Shown here: positions 21,801 to 32,073 of the stretch, piece by piece
How the letters are laid out: every line of letters starts with the position of its first letter
How positions within the stretch are numbered: position 1 is the stretch's first letter
From: Schoenoplectus triqueter
Lineage: Eukaryota > Streptophyta > Magnoliopsida > Poales > Cyperaceae
Assembly (NCBI GenBank): GCA_964058805.1
Contig: CAXKVV010000593.1
Location: 1-35,756, forward strand
Direction: 5' to 3'
Length of the DNA stretch: 35,756 nt
Position numbers and translations under genes: made by a program
The notes under the pieces: model-generated
Seen by the model: only the letters and a program-made list of their open reading frames with translations
Told to the model about the DNA's origin: nothing
Database searches by the model: none

Positions 21801-24012
21801 GTATGCGAACAACGAAAATTCCCGGCACCGCACAGATGCAGCAGAAATGCTGCCGAAATTTTCAAGAAAAGACGATAAAACCGGAATAACCGTGTAATTA
21901 ATTATCAATCTAATTTAGTTAATAATTGTTAAGTAAATCAAGTAAAACTAATAAACATCTAATTTAAATTAATTAGGTGATACAGTCGACTCGGATCCTC
22001 TCGCGGAGTACGAGGTCATTCCCGACCCGACGTACGCGGACACCGACCCCGAGGCCGGTGTTCTACCTCCGGAGTAGAGCGACTCCACGATCCTCACCAG
22101 CACTCCCAGGTACGGTTTCCTGGGATTTGATTTTCTCTCTTTAGAATTAGGAATCCAACCCGAAATTAAAACTGCTTTTAAAATAAATCTGAATTGCGGT
22201 ACTTTCGACCAAACTTTGATTAGAGACCAAAATTGACTTGTCATCTGCATCCGGTAAATTGACCAGCATATTCGAGACATACCCGCATTCGCATGTCATA
22301 TCATGTCATATTGCACGTAGACAGGATAGGAGTAGGATTCGGGAAATAGTCCCGAGATAGGATCAGATAGAATTAAATAATCCAAGTTGTAGATTATATT
22401 TATTAGGAAAATATTATTACTATTACTAATTATTAATTAAGCTAGGTAGTTAATCATGCATTAAATGCATGGGAGTGCTGAGAGGCGGACCGGGTAATTC
22501 CCAGTCTAAGTTGCCTTGCATAACCAGACCGTTGTGGTTACGTACGGTGACCCATAGGCCCGTGGGACCCACCGGTCTGTATATGTACTGCGCATCTGTG
22601 CCTGTCGGATTATCCATCGATCCCGTCATTTGGCGGGTTCGGCTGTGTCGGAGTGTTTTTCTTTGATCAATATTATATTTTTATTATTCTTAATATGATT
22701 AAATTTTTAATCCAAATTTGAGCGTTTTTAGGATATTGTGTACTTCAGTGTTTAGTGTGGCGCGGCCATATCCGAGACTGGAATCTAGTTCGTGATATTA
22801 TATTATTATATTTATCCGGCGTATTTAGGATCCTAATATTGTCCGAAGGGCTTTCTCCTTTGGCCCGTAGTTGGTACAGAGAAAGTCGGGATGCGGTCCG
22901 CTGGCCTTAGTGGGTACAGTGTAGGCTCCCCTTTGTTATATTTCGTTTTGATACTTTTACGGGATGCGGTCCTCTGACCCTTGGTTGGTACAGTGTAGGC
23001 TCCCATTTGATTTCGATTTGTAAATTCACGAGTAGTTATCCCCTTTTGGCGATATGGCAACTGAAGACATATTTATCCGTTTGTTTTTATTTTTGTAAGG
23101 TGAATTACCAGATTTAGCAGACCAGAGTACGTGCTTATGCACGCTCACTCTCCTAGGGCGTTATCGCCTCGGGAGCCCGAATTGTCGTTTATGCGGCATT
23201 GGCGCCGCATAAACATGAAGTCCTAAGTTCGTAAGTTGGGTCGCTGGTGGCGCCCGCTTAGGCAAGGCCCAAGTTCGTAAGTTGGGACGCTGGTGGCGCC
23301 CGCTTGGGATAGATCTGGTGATTTGCAAATTGGGATATTTATTTCGGGTGTTTGTCTTCTCGTACCTTATATTCTATATTATATTACTATTTCCACAGAT
23401 TTTCTATTTCAGGGTTATTTGTCATTTTCATGTCATTCATGTAGAGGTGTTCTCGAAATGTATAAAATAATAATACATTAACATATATTAAAATAATTCA
23501 TTGCATGTATATTCGGTATCGGTATTTGGGTCCAGTATAGGAAAGAAGATCAAATCTTAAGGCTGGATCTAAATCCGTACTGAGTAATTTTTTTTAAATT
23601 ACTCACGTTTCCACGGTGGTTGTGGGATCCAGGTTTACAGGTATGGGCTCGAGTTTTGATGAGAGTGCTAGGTGCAGCAGTCCTGCGTGATATCAGAGGT
23701 GCTTCGCCGCATCAGCACAGTGAGGCGGGTAGTTGATTAGGGCTTATCAGGTTTCGGGTTTTTGGTTTCTTTCTTTGGGCTTTATTGGAGAGATTTTGCT
23801 ACCCATTCCGATGGTGTTAGCCCCGCCGGTGACTGGCGTTGTATTTATCTGTATATTCTGGACTGTTTTGTTTTGTATTATTATTATTATTTTGTTTATT
23901 CTGGGATTCTCTTTATTTTTATTCACTTAGCCTTTCGTACGCACGTCTCGTCGTGCGTACGTGGCGGGATTTTAGCACCCCTAATCCGATTCATTATTTC
24001 GGGGGTGTGACA
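18879..24012. mobile_element. 5.1-kb solo LTR of a Ty3/gypsy-type element
   Basis: A TTATA target duplication (18874-18878 and 24013-24017) brackets a 5,134-bp block that starts TGTTAAACC and ends GGGGGTGTGACA, the TG...CA form often seen on Ty3/gypsy LTRs. No second copy of its start is present inside and no gag-pol frame exists, so it is a single, very long LTR. From left to right it has an AT-rich part, a pyrimidine-rich stretch with CTCTCTCT runs (19310-19830), a GC-moderate middle, an AT-rich part (21230-21970), and a region of short tandem repeats (22850-23310). Many small open frames inside (for example 19183-19578, 23733-24096) have low-complexity composition and are not credible genes. 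The length suggests the long-LTR gypsy groups such as Tekay; that assignment is inference. Confidence 0.78.
22850..23310. repeat. Short direct repeats inside the 5.1-kb LTR
   Basis: Two repeat sets occur. GGGATGCGGTCC...GTACAGTGTAGGCTCCC is present at 22888 and 22961 (about 73 bp apart), with a weaker third relative just upstream (TTGGTACAGAGAAAG). AAGTTCGTAAGTTGGG followed by CGCTGGTGGCGCCCGCTT is present at 23225 and 23271 (46 bp apart). A short inverted pair, TTTATGCGGCATTGGCGCCG then GCATAAAC, sits at about 23189-23215 and could form a hairpin. These are structural features of the LTR; function is unknown. Confidence 0.7.
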
Positions 24013-25286
24013 TTATATCTCCATATTTTGAGATATTTCAAAATATTTTCATTAATAAAAAATTACACCTTTTTTCAACTTTTGATAAAAGATTAATTGC
24101 TATTGTAACTTTTTATACAACCATATTTGTTGCTTTTCATACAATCAAATAACTTTTGTCTTTCTCTCTCTTCTCATGGCAGCCCCCTTCAATGGGCCAT
24201 ATTGTCTTGTGGCCAAATTAGTCCTATTAATTATTATGGCCCAAACAATATATTATTTGTGGCCCAATTAATCCAATTAATTATTATGGCCCAAATAATT
24301 AATTTCTCATATTATAATATGTTACACATATTAGTGATTAAGGTTGTCATCTCTATGACTGAATTTTGTCACGTTAGTTAAGAGCCTATATGGTGTGACC
24401 CGGGAGGATCTATGTTATGTTGGCAGTAAAAATAAAACTCATTTTAATTCTACAAGTCGTAAGCGGTATCTAGTAACACATTACGACTACCCAATTGACA
24501 CAGATAATATCTACATTATAATATTACGATCCTATACAAGAAAATATATTTCTTGTTGTGTTAATTCTTATGTCACATGATATCAAGAATAATCCAAGGT
24601 AGGAATGTGTCATCCTTGCGATTTATTCATTTCTTGATCCAAAACTGATTGTATATAATTAATCACTTAATTATATATATATTGCATGCTTACAATCATA
24701 CTTCACCAAGGGGCCCAAAGATATCATCACTCATTATGAGGGACATAGTATTCTTGATGAACAACTTTATTCCTACATAATTCATGAACAAAGAAGCATG
24801 ATCCTTATGACTGTCTGTTACGGTCAGCGTTAGAAAATACTCACTATGATCATTCTTTATGTGAAAAAGATGAATCATCTCATACATAGAATTCAAAATA
24901 CTAATGAAACAAAATGATGACACAAACACAATCCATTCATTGTTTCATTTGGGTCATGTCCAATAAACTAATCGCTATTAGCTATTTATGTGATTAAATT
25001 GATAACGCTTTATCATATGATCTGCAGAACCTGATCATCTTTCAATCCACATACTAATCTTCTCCGATAATTAGTGTTCCTGCTAATTATCTTGATTAGG
25101 GACATTTAGAGTATTTATTATTTATTAATTTATTTAATAGAGTTCTGCAATTCCAAGTCATCAACCCAAATGGTCTATTTATAATAAAATACTCAAGGAA
25201 CAAAATGATAAAATCATCCAATGCATGAATAAAATATAAAGCCATCAATATTTGATTGGCTCCTAGGACATAAAACTAATAGTTAG

Positions 25287-25721
25287 TAGATTTCCAATCG
25301 GAAAAGCACACCGCACACATCCATAAATGAGTTATTGAGCTATATGTCGATGCTCAACGAAAATGAAGATGTTGACATCATGACGTGGTGGAAGAGAAAT
25401 GCAAGGGGCTATCCAACGCTGGCGATGATGGCCCACGACGTATTTGCCGTACCCGTGTCAACTGTCCCTTCTGAAAGTTGTTTTAGTTCGGCGAACAGGA
25501 TTCTCTCCGATAAACGTAGTAAGTTGGGTGCACATATTTTTGAGAGACTTGTGTGCTTGAAAGATTGGATTGATGCTGATGAGCACAATCAATATCGAGA
25601 TCAACCACAATCATCCGAAGTCGAGATTGAAGAAAGCGGTACCGAGCCGCGACCAGGTTATAATTCGGATTCAGATGGTGCGGAAGAGAGCGAGCAATGG
25701 TACATGAATGCGAACTATTAG
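25287..25721 (+). pseudogene. hAT transposase C-terminal (hATC dimerisation) part
   Basis: This is the continuation of the transposase after the LTR insertion. The open frame ends at 25721. It contains the hATC signature: DIMTWWKRNARGYPTLAMMA, then FAVPVSTVPSESCFSSANRI, then LVCLKDWI. This domain lets hAT transposases dimerise, and its ESCFS region carries the conserved glutamate area. The tail is acidic (EVEIEESGTEPRPG) and ends WYMNANY. The stretch 25287-25334 belongs to the same exon but is out of frame by one base near 25325, so the fused transposase would still be broken after removing the insertion. Confidence 0.88.
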
Positions 25722-26269
25722 ATAGGTAGAAGGCACTGTCGGTATTAATCTCTAACCTCCTTTAATTTTTATGGCTATTTTTTAAATTATAAATTTCTAA
25801 ATATTTCAATTAGTTTTTAAATTCTTCATTTTAAAGAAAACTACTAACAAAAAAAAGTTAGAACTCCGCCTATGTTATTTTACATAGCCGGTCCCAAACC
25901 CAGAATAAAAGGAGAAGGGTAACTTTTATTTTTTAATCTATTTTTTTTAAATAATTCAAAATTATTTTTAAAGTAATTGATTTGATAAATTTTTATTTTT
26001 ATTTTACTTTTTAAATTAATTGATTTAAGATGTTTTTTATTTATATTTTAAACGTTCATTTTTAATTATTTGATTTTTAAATGTTCATTTTTAAATTTTT
26101 ATCTATTTTTTTATTTAATCTATTATTTTAAAATAATTGAAAAAAATGAACGTTTAGATTTGTACTTAGCCGAAATGATATTATTCAGATTTTATGACAT
26201 TTCAAAATAAAAAATATATTTGTAAAACAAAAAACAACAAAAAAAATCGCAAAAAAAATAATAATTTCT

Positions 26270-26578
26270 GTACCCGTCTATCCGTGCAAAACGGTTTCTG
26301 AAACGTTATAACGGTTTGCTGAAATGTTATAACGGTTTAGAAACCGTTATAACGGATTCCGTTCCTGACCCGACCCGCCCTACTCTTGGACCCGCCCCGT
26401 GTGCCCGAGTACCCCGTACCCGTACCCGTGGTACCCACGACGGACACGGATATGAGACGGATAATATACGATTTTGAAAAAAAAAATCCGTCTATCCGTA
26501 CCCGTCGTACCCGCTCTACCCGCCGCCCGTTGCGGATGTACCTGACCCGTACCCGCGGTACTCGTCGTCAAATCACTA
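26270..26578. repeat. Right subterminal motif array of the hAT element
   Basis: This is the mirror counterpart of the left array: ACGTTATAACGGTTT-like motifs at 26290-26360, then CCGTACCCGTACCCG-like motifs at 26395-26570, ending AAATCACTA at the duplication ACCAAGAC. Two 74-codon open frames that cross it on opposite strands are by-products of the repeats and are not genes. Confidence 0.75.
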
Positions 26579-26586
26579 ACCAAGAC

Positions 26587-27028
26587 CATGAACGAATTCT
26601 TCATCCTTGAGTCTTGACTAAGGTGTAGGGTGATTATTGATTCGTCTATGTGTCCCTATTCTAGGACCTATAAAGAATTCTCGTTTCTTAGCCTCGGGAT
26701 AAATGAAATTATTTGGCTTGTTGTAGCTTATCTTGTGTAGTAACTTATCTTGTGTAGTTGTAAATAATTATAATAAAGAAACATAATTTTTTTATTTTTT
26801 CTCAAAATTTAAAAAAAGAAATTCTAAATATTCAAAAGGAATGAAGACAGGTCTTTGTCCAGTTTTTAATTTTCCTTTTTTTCGTTTTTGCTGTTATTGT
26901 CAGAGGAAATAGAGAGATGAAGAATTTTTTTGCAAAGTGTGAAGTGAGTTTCTGAATATTTAGTTTTGAATAAAATATTGTCAAATAAAAAGTTCAGCGT
27001 TAGAACTCCATATATCATATAATTTTTT
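26587..27028. other. AT-rich spacer without gene
   Basis: This is host sequence right of the hAT element. It contains TTGTAGCTTATCTTGTGTAG and a partial repeat of TTATCTTGTGTAG, then poly-T/A tracts. No coding region or RNA gene is seen. Confidence 0.4.
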
Positions 27029-27415
27029 GGGCGGGATCACTTGACAATGGTTATTTTGATAATTTTGATAATGGACTTTTATATAAATATAAAAAAATTA
27101 AAATTAAAAATAAATTTATAGATCTGTTCTTCTATTTATAGATTGATGGTCATTCAAATTTCATATGATTTAATTATTATTTTATATTTCATCAAATACC
27201 ATTAAATTAGAATCGTTATAAATTATATAAAATTTTGATAATTTTTTATGGAGCATCAAACGATAATGAAATTATATGAAATTTGAATGACCATCAATCT
27301 ATAGATAGAAGAACATATCTATAATTTTATTTTTCATTTTAAAGTTTTTTTTTATATTTATTTAAGAGTTCATTATCAAAATTATAAAAAAAAACTACTG
27401 TCGTGATGCCCACCC
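27029..27415. mobile_element. Inverted-repeat MITE, complete copy
   Basis: The element is nearly one long palindrome. The left arm begins GGGCGGGATCACTTGACAA and includes ATAATTTTGATAATGGAC and TAGATTGATGGTCATTCAAA. The right arm read in reverse begins GGGTGGGCATCACGACAG and includes ATAATTTTGATAATGAAC and TAGATTGATGGTCATTCAAA. The loop lies near 27190-27240. There is no coding capacity. A second member lies at the window's right edge. The flanks AATTTTTT and AACTTTTTT make the target duplication unclear. Confidence 0.8.
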
Positions 27416-27670
27416 AACTTTTTTTTTTAGTAGAACTTATTTGGTACACTTTGTTTACAACATTTAGCATCCTCCAACAACTAGGCATACATTTTCGCTC
27501 AGAACAATCAATTAAGAATTAGCACCGGCATCTTATCCTAAGAAACTACAAATCATATCATATGAATATATTCCTGACGATTATTATGCAATTTAGCTTT
27601 ATCTTAAAGCAACTTTAACTTTGTACTATATATGAGGAAATGTATAATGTATTTTTTTGTGTGTGTCTAT

Positions 27671-27870
27671 TAGAGGTGGCAATCGGGCGGGTCAGATCGA
27701 GTGGGTCGAGTCAGTTTGACTTTCTGAAAGAAATCAGATAGGGTCAGGTCAGGTCGGGTTGGATCAATTTATATATTATGTTTTTTTTTCAGATCTTTGA
27801 TTAATTTTGATTGGATTGAAGGTCATTTGATCTCAGATTGAGTCAGATTAGGTCGGATTAGTTTTTATTT
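27671..27870. mobile_element. Left end of a decayed hAT-like element
   Basis: TAGAGGTGGCAATCGGGC is a good hAT-type terminus. It is followed by subterminal GGGTCAGATCG, GGTCAGGTCAGGTCGGGTTG and GATTAGGTCGGATTAG motifs up to about 27870. I could not find the matching right terminus (...TTGCCACCTCTA) before the gene promoter, so the element is truncated or its end has diverged. Confidence 0.45.
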
Positions 27871-28576
27871 AATGACTTTTAACGATTTAAATGAAATTTT
27901 TTACTTAACATTAAAGATTTTAATGAAGTTAAAACTTTTAAATAATTAAAATAAAGTTTTTTAAAAGCTTGAATTTAATTAATATATTTTAATTCAGTTT
28001 ATCACCTCCTTATTAAAAAGTAAAAACAATTAAATAGGTTGTTGCTTCGTTGCAGTATCGACTTCATAAATTGATGTTTTAAATTGATACTTTCCTCCCG
28101 AGGCCAAGTTCAATTATTCAATAGCGCTTCAACCTCGGAGGACCTCCATCATAAATTCATAATAAAATATAAGAGTAGCATTCACAATAAAATAAAGTAA
28201 GGAAAAAAATCAAGGGGGAAAAGACAAAAAAGCAAAATTGATTGGACTTGGAGAGTCAGGTTTCCCGTTTCCTTTTCTGACTAACAACAATAGAAAATGC
28301 AGAGAGAAGACTTGGGTAGTCGTCGTCTCCCTCTTTGCTTTCAATGGGGGGTGGGGTGGGAACTGGAAAGTGAGCTAAGCCCAAAAAGACCACATCTTTT
28401 TCTTCCACTCAATCTACTCCCTTCATTCAGTCAACCATTCAACTTTGAATCCGCGTTTTTCTTCATAGGCTCATAGTTTCGCCGATCAACACAATCCAAT
28501 TTCCTAGTCTATTTCTGAATTTCACGAGCTGGGAAGAAGGGTTTGTGCGATTCGCTTCGCACCTGTGTCTCCACAT
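27871..28576 (+). promoter_or_regulatory. Promoter region and first 5' UTR exon of BIR1-like gene
   Basis: Upstream of the intact receptor gene the composition shifts from AT-rich to a pyrimidine-rich, more GC-balanced stretch (28240-28576). One W-box on the minus strand (AGTCAA at 28429-28434, reading TTGACT) is the kind of site bound by WRKY factors; Arabidopsis BIR1 is defence-regulated, so this fits, though a single site is weak evidence. The noncoding first exon ends at 28576 with a strong donor CACAT|GTAAGTG. I cannot place the transcription start precisely. Confidence 0.5.
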
Positions 28577-29419
28577 GTAAGTGACCATCCATGGGGTTTT
28601 TCTTTATCTTTCTTGTTTTAGTATGACTGTATGAGAGTAGTTTAGTTGGCTTCGGTGCTGATTTGTACCTGGGTTATTTCAAACTAAAGTTCTGATTCGC
28701 TCCATGGTTGTTGTCTCTTTTCTTTTTCAATTCTTTTTTCGAGCCCTGACTTTGCTCACTTCAGTTAACTATTTTGGTTTTATGTGAACAGAGACTCAGC
28801 TTGTCACTCTGTATATATTTTTTTGTTAGTTTCTCATTTGTTTGACCGAATTATTTTAAGCAAAAATAAAGAGTAACACTCTTTTTTCTTCACATCTCTT
28901 GCAATAGATATACTTTCATATTAAATTATCTGCTACTACTTGCATCTTCGTGATTTACTGTTTGCCTGATGTTATGAAATAATCATAATTTTTCGCAAAT
29001 ACTTATTCCAGGAAGCAATTCTCCTTAATATGGTGGAAATTGAAATATTTTTCTTCAGTATTTTTCTTGCAAGCTGGTTATGACTTATAGGGCGCTATAG
29101 TAGATAACATATTATCACTTGCTTACTGAGATGCCTATTGCATGAACCTTGCAAAGCGTGAAAGCTTGTTAAACTATTACTGCTGTATTACAACTAAATT
29201 TGGCTCTCTGATTGGTTTGTTTGATCAAATAATTCCAAAGTTTGCAACATGAACATTAAGATAGCTTTATTATGGCCTAGCTTAAAGTAAAATCCCCATA
29301 AAATGCTCCTCATAAAGAGACAAAGATGAGGACAGATGTCTGAACTGGTCTTCTAACACCTGATGTTTGAAGTTTTGTGCAGGTTCAGTAATTTCACAAA
29401 AGTAGAGGGTCTTAATTGA
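28575..29419 (+). other. 5' UTR intron and splice-created 12-codon uORF
   Basis: A GT-AG intron at 28577-29382 (donor GTAAGT, acceptor TTTTGTGCAG) separates the noncoding exon from the exon that holds the receptor start codon. Splicing joins the exon end AT (28575-28576) to G (29383) and makes an ATG; the frame then reads MFSNFTKVEGLN and stops at 29417-29419, 42 nt before the main ATG at 29462. In unspliced RNA the same ATG is followed at once by TAA. A uORF at this place could reduce translation of the receptor; this is inferred from the predicted junction. Confidence 0.5.
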
Positions 29420-29461
29420 AGAGCTTCCATAATAACCCGTGTCTTTCTCCATAGTCCTCCA

Positions 29462-32073
29462 ATGAGAAAACCTCCTCTTTTAACTCTTTCATTTCTGTCC
29501 CTTATTCTAAATATAAGTTTAGCTCAAGGTGGAACAACTGGTGATGATATCGGCTGTCTCAAGGCCTTAAATGCCTCAGTCTCTGACCCAAATGGTTATC
29601 TGAGCTCATGGGATTTCACCAACACCACTGCAGGATCTATTTGTAAATTCAATGGTATTGAATGTTGGAATCAGAATGAGAACAGAATTTTGAATATACG
29701 GCTTTCTAATATGGGGCTCAAGGGACATTTTCCCTCTGGGCTTCAGTTGTGTGAGAGTTTGACAGGTTTAGATCTTTCTGGCAACAACTTTACAGGGTCC
29801 ATACCATTGAACATCTCTGCCATGGTATGTAATTTATAGGCAAATCTATATTTTGGTCATAGTACATGTCTGGACCTTTACCAGCATCCATTGCATTAAC
29901 TCGTAAGTGTCCCTAACCCAGTTCCTGTCCAAACTTCTAAGGGGCTCTAGCAATTGCACTGCAGTAGGATCAGCACCAGTGATATTAGTCATGTCTAAAA
30001 TTGGATCATCCAAAATCAGTACCTTCCAGTCTTAATATGATGAACAACTGGTTTGATCATCATTTTGTACAGTTGTGTTCTCCAAAAATGGTGCATACTA
30101 GTCCAGTCTGCTGACAAGAGTTGATTTGCAGTGTCAGTATTTAGCATGTACTAGTTAGGTCTTCTGACAGGACTAACTGCTGTACTTACAATCAGTTCAA
30201 TTGACTAAAACTACTAAACTGGATCATTCCAGTAACGGTACTCGTAGGGATGGTTAGTTATTTTTTATAAGATTCGGTCTTCAGTTCTACTGCACAAAGT
30301 TTGGTCTTTTGACAGGACTCAAATTTTTTTCAGTGACATCATGCTGCTTCTATTACAAACAGGTACCCTACATTACATCATTGGACCTCTCCTTCAACTC
30401 ATTCACAGGTGAAATCCCACCGAACCTGTCAGCTTGCCAGTACCTGAACAGCATAAATCTCCAACACAATTCACTCACAGGTCAGATTCCCGGACAACTA
30501 GCTACACTTTCCCGCCTCACCACCTTTAATGTGGCCAATAACCAGCTCTCAGGCCCAATACCTTTATTTCAGACCCAGTTCTCAGCTGACAGCTATGCAA
30601 ACAACATGGGTCTTTGTGGGCCGCCCTTGGGGGGTTGTGCAGGATCATCAAAGAAAAGTAATATTGGGGTGATTATTGGGTCGGCAGTGGGTGGCATAGT
30701 TGTCGTTGTTTTGGTGGTTGGAGTGGTGGTTTTCATACTGTTGAGAAAAGTGCCGAAGAGGAAGAGGGAGGAAGATCCAAAGGGGAACAAGTGGGCAAAG
30801 GTTCTCAAGGGTGTGAAAGCAACCAAGGTATTTTTTTTTTCTCAAGAGAGTTTGGATAATAAACCTTATGTGAATTCTCTATTTGAAGATCCGAAAGTGG
30901 TTAGGTTTTCAGTTCAACCAACATGTATCTAATAATGATCCGCTACAAAAACTGCTGGTAAGTATGCTGTATGCTAGATGAAACAATGCAAATAAAGTTC
31001 TCCATTTTTTTGTGCATTTATTTGATCTAATTATCCATGTCATTGCTTCTTCTTTTTATATTCTGTTCTTTTTTGTTACATAGGTATCCATGTTCGAAAA
31101 TTCAGTTTCCAAAATGAAGCTAGCAGACTTGATGAAAGCTACTGATGACTTTAGCAATGAGAACATAATTCTGACTGGGAGGACTGGGTCTATATACAAG
31201 GCTGTGCTACAAGACGGTTCTTTCCTCTCTGTAAAGCGGCTGCAAGACTCTAGTCATTCAGAGAGTCAGTTTAAGGCCGAGATGGAAACCCTAGGAAAAA
31301 TAAAGCAACAAAACCTATTGCCCTTGATTGGCTATTGCATTGCAAAACATGAGAAACTTTTGGTGTACCAGTACATGCCAAACGGGATGCTCTATGACCA
31401 AATTAAGCAGCTTAATTGGTTGATACGGCTAAAGGTTGCTATCAGCTCAGCCCGGGGGTTTGCATGGCTTCACCACACCTGTAACCCTAGAATCCTACAT
31501 CGTAATATAAGCTCAAAATGTATTCTACTTGATAAGGATTTTGAGCCAAAGATATCGGATTTTGGGCTTGCTAGACTTATGAACCCAATAGACACCCACT
31601 TGAGCACATTTGTTAATGGTGAGTTTGGTGAGTTTGGATATGTAGCTCCAGAGTACACCCGAACACTTGTTGCGACACCAAAAGGCGATGTGTATAGTTT
31701 TGGGGTCGTTTTGCTCGAATTGGTCACTGGAGAGAGGCCTACTGAAGTCTCTAAGGCATCCGAGGGGTTTAGGGGGAACCTAGTAGAGTGGGTAAATCAC
31801 CTTTCAGAGAATAATGTGCTTGCTGAGGCTGTTGATGGGGACATGATTGGAAATGATGATAATTTGGAGGGCGAGGTAATGCAATTCTTGAAGGTGGCTT
31901 GTAGGTGTGTGTTGTCGGCCCCGAAAGAGAGGCCAACCATGTTTGAGGTGTACCAACTGTTGAGGGCTATTGGGGAGAAGTACCACTTCAGTACTACCGG
32001 CGGCGATGACGTAATTTTGACAGATCAGACTGAAGACCATGGTGGCATGGATGTGCTAATTGTGGCCAATTGA
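29462..32073 (+). CDS. BIR1-like: BIR1-like LRR receptor kinase, 3 coding exons
   Basis: This is a plasma-membrane receptor of the BIR family, whose members bind BAK1/SERK co-receptors and restrain immunity and cell death. Exons 29462-29824, 30363-30827 and 31084-32073 (introns GT-AG, phase 0) give 605 residues; Arabidopsis BIR1 is about 620. A signal peptide spans 1-21 (cut near SLA|QGG). An LRR cap has C32 and the pair C61/C68. About five LRRs run from 71 to 190, followed by LCGPPLG (205-211). The membrane segment is 222-248, then a basic KRKRE stretch. The kinase domain spans about 300-575, with VKRL lysine K327, DFG at 435-437 and APE at 464-466. The catalytic loop is HRNISSKC, so the usual Asp is N417 and the usual Asn is C422, and the glycine loop is reduced (TGRTGS). 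The same HRN loop occurs in Arabidopsis BIR1, so activity is likely low or atypical. No frame lesion is visible. Retaining intron 2 would end the protein at 310 residues, without kinase. Confidence 0.93.

Larger units (their letters stand above)
18466..25281. mobile_element. LTR element (solo LTR) inserted in the hAT transposase
   Basis: GTTAG occurs on both sides (18461-18465 and 25282-25286). The element starts TGTTAGGATTTTAGG and ends ATAAAACTAATA, so the ends are inverted TGTTAG / CTAATA with one mismatch from CTAACA. Without the inner LTR and one copy of its duplication it is 1,677 bp. It contains no gag-pol coding, so a solo LTR is the best reading. Removing it joins the transposase halves after GGL, leading to the hATC domain with one frame change near 25325. 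The right part (24360-25280) has phrases such as TGACTGTCTGTTACGGTCAG and GGGCCCAAAGATATCATCAC that I recall from plant LTR repeats. The right terminus ends in ATA rather than ACA, so the boundary is good but not certain. Confidence 0.7.
14667..26578 (+). mobile_element. hAT transposon carrying nested LTR insertions
   Basis: A perfect 8-bp target duplication ACCAAGAC (14659-14666 and 26579-26586) brackets the element. The ends are inverted: TAGGGGTTTGCTAAAACC on the left and, on the other strand, TAGTGATTTGACGACGAG on the right. Both ends have dense ACCCGTACCCG / CGGGTACGGG motifs and AACGTTATAACGGTTT motifs, typical subterminal transposase-binding arrays of hAT elements. It encodes a hAT-family transposase, now broken, in two parts (16405-18445 and 25287-25721). 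Total span is 11,912 bp; without the LTR insertion and one copy of its duplication (6,821 bp) it is 5,091 bp, a plausible size for an autonomous hAT. The transposase stops show it can no longer move by itself. Confidence 0.9.

Noticed and set aside
23733..24096. Three overlapping hydrophobic plus-strand frames
   Set aside because: They lie at the end of the LTR in all three frames over an ATT/TTT-rich stretch; low complexity explains the hydrophobicity.
18466..25281. Complete LTR retrotransposon with gag-pol
   Set aside because: No protease, reverse transcriptase, RNase H or integrase motif and no second LTR was found; the block is explained by two nested solo LTRs.
26380..26610. Two 74-codon Arg/Thr/Pro-rich frames on opposite strands
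   Set aside because: They are created by the repeated CCCGTACCCG motifs of the hAT right end.
30593..30845. Minus-strand Thr/Pro-rich frames
   Set aside because: They are antisense to the membrane segment of the BIR1-like gene (GTT/GGT-rich codons).
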